From CAZJGG01 sp964545475 (GTDB lineage Bacteria > Bacillota > Clostridia > Lachnospirales > JAISER01): a stretch of 18,173 nucleotides of DNA. The stretch is from positions 1 through 18,173 of the forward strand of contig CAZJGG010000059.1 in assembly GCA_964545475.1 (NCBI GenBank), read 5' to 3'. The position numbers and the translations under genes are program-made. Positions 13,689 to 18,173 of this stretch are shown one piece after another; position 1 is the first letter of the stretch, and each line of letters opens with the position of its first letter. The notes under the pieces are model-generated. The model did no database searches and had not been told where the DNA came from. It worked only from the letters and a program-made list of their open reading frames with translations.

Positions 13689-14345
13689 TTAAGCTCTACT
13701 CCCTTCCTTTTTTGCTTTAACAGGAAGCACTTCACCTTTGTAAATCCAAACTTTTACGCCAATTTTGCCGTAAGTTGTAGTTGCTTCGGCAACGCCGTAA
13801 TCAATGTTAGCTCTTAAGGTTTGAAGAGGAATTGTTCCATCATGGTAATGCTCAGTTCTTGCCATTTCTGCGCCGCCAAGCCTTCCGGAAACCCCTGTTT
13901 TAATACCTTTTGCTCCTGCTTTCATAGTTCTTTGCATAGCTTGCTTCATAGCACGTCTGAATGTGATACGGTTTTCCAAGTCTTTAGCGATTGTTTCCGC
14001 AACTAACTGTGCATCAAGCTCAGGTCTTTTAATTTCTTCAATATTAATTAAAGTTTTCGATTCAGTCATTTTTTGAACGTCAGCTGTAAGCTGTTGAATC
14101 GCTTGACCGCTTTTACCGATAATAATACCAGGTTTAGCTGTAAAAATAGTAAGTTTAATACGTTCGGCTGTTCTCGAAATGGTAATTTTTGATACTCCTG
14201 ATGCATAAAGCTTTTCTTTTAAATATTTTCTTATTTTATTGTCTTCCACTAAATTCTTAGCGAAATCTTTTTCCGCGTACCAAACGGTATCCCATTGCTT
14301 AACAATTCCAAGCCTAATTCCGTTTGGATTAACTTTTTGTCCCAT
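13689..14345 (-). CDS. rpsC: Small subunit ribosomal protein S3 (uS3)
   Basis: S3 lines the mRNA entry channel with S4 and S5 and has mRNA helicase activity. The 218 residues include the N-terminal MGQKVNPNGIRLGI, a type II KH domain with GIIIGKSG at 73-80, and the C-terminal domain with GIKTGVSGRLGGAEMARTE and DYGVAEATTTYGKIGVKVWI. ATG start with GGAGG upstream. It lies 11 nt after rplV and abuts rplP. Confidence 0.99.
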   Translation of the reverse strand: MGQKVNPNGIRLGIVKQWDTVWYAEKDFAKNLVEDNKIRKYLKEKLYASGVSKITISRTAERIKLTIFTAKPGIIIGKSGQAIQQLTADVQKMTESKTLINIEEIKRPELDAQLVAETIAKDLENRITFRRAMKQAMQRTMKAGAKGIKTGVSGRLGGAEMARTEHYHDGTIPLQTLRANIDYGVAEATTTYGKIGVKVWIYKGEVLPVKAKKEGSRA

Positions 14346-14356
14346 TGAAAACCTCC

Positions 14357-14743
14357 TTATCTTTCATTCAATATGATTGATATGTGACTATTTCTCTTCA
14401 ATATTCTGTAAGCCCTGCCTTGTGCTCTCGGGCGGATGCGTTTCATCATAGGCGCTTGATTTGCAAAAACTTCTTGAACATAAAGTTTTTTAATGTCCAT
14501 GTTTAAATTGTTTTCAGCATTTGCTACAGCGGATTTTAAAACTTTTAAAATAAGGTCTGCAGCATATCTTGGTGAATATGTTAAAATCGCCATTGCAGTT
14601 CCAACATCTTTACCTTTAATTTGCTCTAAAACAATTCTTGCTTTTGTGTCAGAGCATCTGGCAAAATTATGGTGCGCCTTTGGTCTTGTATCTTTAACTT
14701 CGTTACGCTCTTTTTTTATCTTACTTCTATGACCTTTAGCCAT
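14357..14743 (-). CDS. rplV: Large subunit ribosomal protein L22 (uL22), N-terminally extended
   Basis: L22 spans the 50S subunit and its beta-hairpin lines the exit tunnel at the constriction, where macrolide resistance mutations occur. The 128 residues exceed the usual 110-115 by an N-terminal basic extension (MAKGHRSKIKKERNEVKDTR). Such an extension is what I recall in Lachnospirales L22. The hairpin segment KRIRPRAQGRAYRI ends at residue 114 and looks wild-type. ATG start with GGAGG upstream; 43 nt after rpsS. Confidence 0.98.
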   Translation of the reverse strand: MAKGHRSKIKKERNEVKDTRPKAHHNFARCSDTKARIVLEQIKGKDVGTAMAILTYSPRYAADLILKVLKSAVANAENNLNMDIKKLYVQEVFANQAPMMKRIRPRAQGRAYRILKRNSHISIILNER

Positions 14744-14786
14744 AAGAAAAGCCCTCCTTCCGTAATCCTTAAAGGATAATCAGCTA

Positions 14787-15071
14787 TTATCTTACTTTAG
14801 ATTTTTTCTCTGCGTCTTTGCCATGACCTCTGTAACTTCTAGTTGAAGCAAATTCGCCTAATTTATGACCTACCATATCCTCCGTAACATACACGGGAAC
14901 GTGTTTTTTGCCGTCATGAACGGCAATTGTATGCCCGATAAACGTAGGAAATATTGTTGAACGGCGAGACCAAGTTTTTATAACATTTTTAGTGTTCGCC
15001 TTATTTTGTTCATCCACTTTTTTAAGCAAATGATCATCAGCAAACGGACCTTTTTTTAAAGACCTACTCAC
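14787..15071 (-). CDS. rpsS: Small subunit ribosomal protein S19 (uS19), GTG start
   Basis: S19 sits in the 30S head beside S13 and bridges to the 50S subunit. The 94 residues include MSRSLKKGPFADDHLLKKV, TWSRRSTIFPTFIGHTIAVH and the signature GHKLGEFASTRSYRGH (68-83). The start is GTG at 15071, 7 nt after GGAGG. It lies 15 nt after rplB. Confidence 0.99.
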   Translation of the reverse strand: MSRSLKKGPFADDHLLKKVDEQNKANTKNVIKTWSRRSTIFPTFIGHTIAVHDGKKHVPVYVTEDMVGHKLGEFASTRSYRGHGKDAEKKSKVR

Positions 15072-15086
15072 AATTTTTCCTCCTAA

Positions 15087-15920
15087 CTATTTCTTATCTC
15101 TTTTTCTTACAATGAATTTATCGGAGGCTTTATGCTTTTTCCTTGTTTTATAACCAAGAGCTGGTTTACCCCAAGGAGTGCATGGTGCTGGACGCCCGAT
15201 ACCCGTTCTGCCTTCGCCGCCGCCGTGAGGGTGGTCGTTAGGGTTCATAACGGAACCGCGTACAGTTGGTCTTTTGCCTTTATGGCGGTTAATACCTGCC
15301 TTACCGATGTTTATAAGCTCGTGTTCCAAATTGCCAACTTGACCGATTGTTGCACGGCAGTTAATTGGAAGCATTCTCATTTCTCCAGATGGAAGCCTTA
15401 CTGTTGCGTATTTGCCTTCTTTAGCCATTAACTGAGCGCTGTTGCCTGCTGCACGAACAAGCCTAGCGCCTTCGCCCGGTTTCATTTCAATGTTGTGAAT
15501 TTGAGAACCGATTGGCATATCTTTCATTTCAAGAGTATTTCCTACGCGAACTTCCGCTTCAGCGCCGGACATTACCTTGTCGTCAACTTTTAATCCGTTA
15601 GGAGCAAGAATGTATGCTTTTTCGCCGTCTACATAATGTAAAAGAGCGATGTTTGCCGAACGGTTTGGATCGTATTCGATTGCCGCAACTCTTGCTGGAA
15701 CTCCGTCTTTTCTGCGTTTAAAGTCAATAATTCTATATTTTTTCTTTGCGCCGCCGCCGTGATGGCGAACTGTGATTTTGCCTTGGTTATTTCTTCCGGC
15801 GTAAGTTTTCATATGAACAACCAGGGATTTTTCGGGGGTTTTCTTAGTAATTTCCGAAAAGTCCGACACTGTCATGTGTCTTCTGGAAGGGGTATAGGCC
15901 TTAAATCTTTTTACACCCAC
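15087..15920 (-). CDS. rplB: Large subunit ribosomal protein L2 (uL2), GTG start
   Basis: L2 is essential for subunit association and for the peptidyl transferase region. The 277 residues contain the OB-like RNA-binding domain (GRNNQGKITVRHHGGGAKKK, 42-61) and the conserved MNPNDHPHGGGEGR segment (225-238). H230 matches H229 of E. coli, important for peptidyl transferase activity. The C-terminus KTRKKHKASDKFIVRKRDKK is typical. The start is GTG at 15920, 8 nt after GGAGG. It lies 29 nt after rplW. Confidence 0.99.
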   Translation of the reverse strand: MGVKRFKAYTPSRRHMTVSDFSEITKKTPEKSLVVHMKTYAGRNNQGKITVRHHGGGAKKKYRIIDFKRRKDGVPARVAAIEYDPNRSANIALLHYVDGEKAYILAPNGLKVDDKVMSGAEAEVRVGNTLEMKDMPIGSQIHNIEMKPGEGARLVRAAGNSAQLMAKEGKYATVRLPSGEMRMLPINCRATIGQVGNLEHELINIGKAGINRHKGKRPTVRGSVMNPNDHPHGGGEGRTGIGRPAPCTPWGKPALGYKTRKKHKASDKFIVRKRDKK

Positions 15921-15949
15921 GTTTGTTTCCTCCTTTACGTTACTTTATA

Positions 15950-16249
15950 TTACATACCTTGGAATACTTCGATATCTTTGCTTTCAGCAGTTAATTTAAT
16001 AATTGCTTTTTTTCTAGCTTTTCTTCTACCGAAAGTTGTTCCACGTCTTTTAAGCTTACCTTGGTAGTTCATTGTGTTAACTTTATCTACTTTAGTGCCT
16101 TGAAAAAGCTTTTCAACAGCTTCCTTAATCTGAACTTTCGTAGCCTCCGGATGTACGTAAAATGCATATTTTTTGGAAGCCATGTCGTTCATTGTTTTTT
16201 CAGTAACAATTGGCTTTAATAACACGTCGTAATATTGCAAACCTGCCAT
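15950..16249 (-). CDS. rplW: Large subunit ribosomal protein L23 (uL23)
   Basis: L23 is at the tunnel exit and is the main docking point for trigger factor and SRP. The 99 residues include YYDVLLKPIVTEKTMNDM, the KVQIKEAVEKLF helix and VNTMNYQGKLKRRG. The ATG shares one base with the rplD stop (TAATG), so the two are probably translationally coupled; a GGAGG site lies within the end of rplD. Confidence 0.99.
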   Translation of the reverse strand: MAGLQYYDVLLKPIVTEKTMNDMASKKYAFYVHPEATKVQIKEAVEKLFQGTKVDKVNTMNYQGKLKRRGTTFGRRKARKKAIIKLTAESKDIEVFQGM

Positions 16250-16869
16250 TATGCGTACACCTCCTGGATTTTATTTACAGCTTCTTTTGTAACGAAGAAT
16301 GTATCGTGTTTCAATATATCGTAAACGTTTATTGTATTAACCTGAGCCGTTTTAACATTTGGAAGGTTTCTTGCGGACAAGATAACGTTTTTGTCCGGGT
16401 TTTCAATACAAACAAGCGCTTTGCTGAATTTAAAGTTATCTAAAACTTTCTTCATTTCTTTTGTTTTAATGCTGTCAATCTTCAAGCTTTCCAAAACGAT
16501 TATTTTGTTTTCGTTAAGTTTGTCGCTTAAAACAGATTTCAAAGCAAGTCTTTTAACTTTTTTGTTAAGTTTGATTGAATAATCTCTTGCTTTTGGAGCA
16601 AAAACAACGCCGCCGCCTTTCCATTGAGGAGAACGGATAGAGCCTTGTCTAGCACGTCCTGTGCCTTTTTGTCTCCATGGTTTTCTACCGCCACCGCGAA
16701 CTTCCGCACGGGTTTTTGTTCCTTTTGTGCCTTGTCTTTGGTTTGCAAGGTATTGTTTAACTGCAGCGTGAACAACATATTCATTAATTTCACAAGCAAA
16801 AATTGCGTCGTTAAGCTCCATTTCGCCTGTTTGGTTGCCGTTCATATCATAAACTAAAACATGTGCCAT
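16249..16869 (-). CDS. rplD: Large subunit ribosomal protein L4 (uL4)
   Basis: L4 reaches into the exit tunnel and, in E. coli, represses the S10 operon by acting on its leader. The 206 residues carry the extended tunnel loop (KTRAEVRGGGRKPWRQKGTG, then RARQGSIRSPQWKGGG), with no resistance-type deletion seen. The C-terminal fold ends with NVYDILKHDTFFVTKEAV. ATG start with AGGAGG upstream; 28 nt after rplC. Whether L4 acts on the long leader seen here is unknown. Confidence 0.99.
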   Translation of the reverse strand: MAHVLVYDMNGNQTGEMELNDAIFACEINEYVVHAAVKQYLANQRQGTKGTKTRAEVRGGGRKPWRQKGTGRARQGSIRSPQWKGGGVVFAPKARDYSIKLNKKVKRLALKSVLSDKLNENKIIVLESLKIDSIKTKEMKKVLDNFKFSKALVCIENPDKNVILSARNLPNVKTAQVNTINVYDILKHDTFFVTKEAVNKIQEVYA

Positions 16870-16897
16870 AATTAATCCTCCTTTCTGAAAAACTTTA

Positions 16898-17527
16898 TTA
16901 AGCTTTAACGCTTTCTTTTATCATTAAAACCGTACCTTTAGGGCCAGGAACTGAACCTTTAATTAAAAGTAAGTTTTTAGAAGCATCAGTACGTACAATT
17001 TCAAGATTTTGCACGGTTATTTTTACATTACCCATATGACCAGGCATTGGCTTATTCTTTTTAACTTTACCAGGAGTTGTACCGCTTGATAAAGAACCTA
17101 AACCTCTGTGATATTTAGAACCGTGGCTCATAGGACCTCTTGTTTGACCGTGTCTTTTAATTGCGCCTTGAAATCCTTTACCTTTTGAAACACCACTAAC
17201 GTCAACTTTGTCGCCTTCGCCGAAGATGTCTGCCTTAATTTCCGCACCAACTTCAAACTCTGCGCTGTTTTCAAGCCTTAACTCTTTTAACAATCTTTTT
17301 GGCTCTGTGTTAGCTTTTTCAAAATGACCTTTAAGTGGTTTGTTAACTTGTTTTAACTTAATGTCTCCGAAGCCTACTTGTAAAGCTTCGTAACCGTCTT
17401 TTTCCATGGTTTTTTTAGAAACTATAACGCAAGGACCCGCTTCTAAAACAGTTACCGGAATAACTATGCCTTTTTCCGTAAAAACTTGCGTCATACCGAT
17501 TTTTTTCGCGATAATTGCTTTCTTCAT
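16898..17527 (-). CDS. rplC: Large subunit ribosomal protein L3 (uL3)
   Basis: L3 initiates 50S assembly and reaches the peptidyl transferase centre by its central extension. The 209 residues include MKKAIIAKKIGMTQVFTEKG, VSGVSKGKGFQGAIKRHG, GPMSHGSKYHRGLGS and KNKPMPGHMGN. ATG start, 6 nt after GGAGG. It lies 14 nt after rpsJ. Confidence 0.99.
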   Translation of the reverse strand: MKKAIIAKKIGMTQVFTEKGIVIPVTVLEAGPCVIVSKKTMEKDGYEALQVGFGDIKLKQVNKPLKGHFEKANTEPKRLLKELRLENSAEFEVGAEIKADIFGEGDKVDVSGVSKGKGFQGAIKRHGQTRGPMSHGSKYHRGLGSLSSGTTPGKVKKNKPMPGHMGNVKITVQNLEIVRTDASKNLLLIKGSVPGPKGTVLMIKESVKA

Positions 17528-17541
17528 TTTGCACCTCCCAA

Positions 17542-17853
17542 TTACATAATTTTAAGCGTTATGTCCACGCCGTCGGGCAAGTCTAAGCGTGTAAGCGCAT
17601 CTACAGTTTTTGGTGTTGGCATTAAAATGTCCAACAATCTTTTGTGTGTTCTCATTTCAAACTGTTCTCTGGAATCTTTATACTTATGAACAGCCCTTAA
17701 AATGGTGATTACCTCTTTTTTCGTCGGCAAAGGGATTGGACCCGAAATTTTTGCGCCCGTCTTTTTAGCCGTTTCAATAATCTGCACAACAGACTGGTCG
17801 ATAAGCTTGTGGTCGTATGCTTTTAGACTTATTCTTATTTTTTGATTTGCCAT
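17542..17853 (-). CDS. rpsJ: Small subunit ribosomal protein S10 (uS10, NusE)
   Basis: S10 is in the 30S head and also acts with NusB in transcription antitermination. From the ATG at 17853 the protein is 103 residues: MANQKIRISLKAYDHKLIDQ, then GPIPLPTKKEVITILRAVHK, then REQFEMRTHKRLLDILMPTP. The frame is open to 17913, but those 20 codons have no S10 counterpart and contain the AGGAGG site, so the ATG at 17853 is the start. It is the first gene of the supercluster, behind a long leader and a strong promoter. Confidence 0.99.
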   Translation of the reverse strand: MANQKIRISLKAYDHKLIDQSVVQIIETAKKTGAKISGPIPLPTKKEVITILRAVHKYKDSREQFEMRTHKRLLDILMPTPKTVDALTRLDLPDGVDITLKIM

Positions 17854-18111
17854 AAAAAAAGTCGCCTCCTTTTCGCACTTTTTGTAAATAGTACGACTGG
17901 GGTGACTGTACACTTATCCGGGTGTGTCTTAATTTATAAAAAAACAAACAAAAAGCTTGCCTACTTTTATTATTAAAACCCGTATTCTGTTACAGTGACC
18001 TTTGTCGCCCGGTTTCGAGAACTGGACATCGCTCCACGGAAATTAACAACTTAATGCAACCTCCCGTTTCATAGCGTAAAACCATGCATAAGCATGATTA
18101 ATGTCACAACG
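17854..18111 (-). promoter_or_regulatory. Structured 5' leader of the S10 operon (candidate autoregulatory leader)
   Basis: About 258 nt lie between the predicted transcription start and rpsJ. In the mRNA sense, AATCATGC (18099-18092) pairs with GCATGGTT (18087-18080) over a TTAT loop. It is enclosed by CCGTT (18112-18108) with AACGG (18068-18064), leaving a purine/pyrimidine-mixed internal loop. Then ATTAA-GTTG-TTAAT (18055-18042) follows, and TCCGT (18040-18036) can pair with ACGGG (17983-17979), enclosing TGTC/GACA (18028-18025 with 18006-18003). A T-rich tract (17955-17938) follows without a strong stem. S10 leaders have been predicted in Clostridia; identity here is unproven. No gene is seen in this stretch. 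Confidence 0.5.
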
Positions 18112-18117
18112 GATAGC

Positions 18118-18146
18118 ATTATATCACATCATTTTTCATTAAGCAA
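18118..18146 (-). promoter_or_regulatory. Strong sigma-A promoter of the S10-spc-alpha supercluster
   Basis: On the minus strand TTGCTT (18146-18141) is separated by 17 nt from a perfect TATAAT (18123-18118), with TG one base before the -10 box (extended -10). Upstream, 18150-18173 is rich in A-tracts, as in UP elements that bind the alpha C-terminal domain. The start site would be near 18111. It is the only convincing promoter I see in the ribosomal region. Confidence 0.88.
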
Positions 18147-18173
18147 GTACTTTTTTTCATTTTTTTAATTATT
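18147..18173 (-). promoter_or_regulatory. Possible UP element upstream of the S10 promoter
   Basis: The stretch just upstream of the -35 box reads, on the minus strand, AATAATTAAAAAAATG followed by AAAAAAAGTAC. Two A-tracts placed about 40-60 bases before the start site are typical of UP elements. The rpoA product in this window keeps the residues that recognise such DNA. The element may extend beyond the window. Confidence 0.5.

Noticed and set aside
14744..14786. Inverted repeat ATCC/GGAT in the rpsS/rplV gap as a terminator
   Set aside because: Only 4 bp and no T-run; it lies inside a continuous ribosomal transcript.
17854..17913. Longer S10 start at 17913
   Set aside because: The added 20 residues have no counterpart in S10 and cover the AGGAGG site used by the ATG at 17853.
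17938..17965. T-rich tract in the S10 leader as an intrinsic terminator
   Set aside because: Only a weak 5-bp A/T-rich stem (AAAAG/CTTTT) precedes it; attenuation cannot be excluded but is not supported.
1..18173. CRISPR arrays, tRNA or rRNA genes, attachment sites
   Set aside because: I saw no regularly spaced repeats, no tRNA-like cloverleaf or rRNA motifs and no integrase; nothing supports these.

Overview
The window is a nearly complete S10-spc-alpha ribosomal protein supercluster of a low-GC, Gram-positive anaerobe of the class Clostridia. Every gene lies on the minus strand, so transcription runs from the right edge (about 18,110) to the left. Several lineage-type protein forms point to the Lachnospirales and relatives: an L17 of 178 residues with a large central insertion, an L22 of 128 residues with an N-terminal extension, an S4 lacking the N-terminal zinc cysteines, an L29 beginning MKVRKFMEEV, and a small KOW-domain protein between map and infA. 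The lineage call is inferred from remembered family sequences, not from a search.

Right end (17,854-18,173): an A/T-rich upstream element, a strong sigma-A promoter (TTGCTT, 17 nt, TATAAT with an extended -10) and a leader of about 258 nt with several hairpins, a candidate autoregulatory leader. S10 block (13,000-17,853): rpsJ, rplC, rplD, rplW, rplB, rpsS, rplV, rpsC, rplP, rpmC, rpsQ. spc block (7,337-12,673): rplN, rplX, rplE, rpsN, rpsH, rplF, rplR, rpsE, rpmD, rplO, secY. Then follow map, a KOW-domain gene, infA and rpmJ (5,877-7,327), with adk missing from its usual place between secY and map. Alpha block (2,843-5,780): rpsM, rpsK, rpsD, rpoA, rplQ, preceded by a 96-nt gap with hairpins and closed by an intrinsic terminator at 2,791-2,820. 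Two short genes, rpmD and rpmJ, start at TTG and were identified directly from the sequence.

The genes make the ribosome (small and large subunit proteins), the protein-export channel (SecY), the enzyme that trims initiator methionine from new proteins (Map), an initiation factor (IF-1) and the RNA polymerase alpha subunit. Genes are tightly packed (1-nt overlaps at rplO/secY and rplD/rplW, longer overlaps at rplP/rpmC and KOW/infA), consistent with translational coupling. Twelve of 31 genes in the cluster appear to start at GTG or TTG.

Left end (1-2,790): after the terminator comes an unrelated methyl-accepting chemotaxis protein with a cysteine-rich PAS domain, then the N-terminal third of an aminoglycoside 3-N-acetyltransferase-like gene. 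That gene is cut off exactly at a perfect 12-bp inverted repeat near the window edge. This accessory end and the untranslated leaders are the only parts that are not routine; I see no clear evidence of a new multi-gene system.
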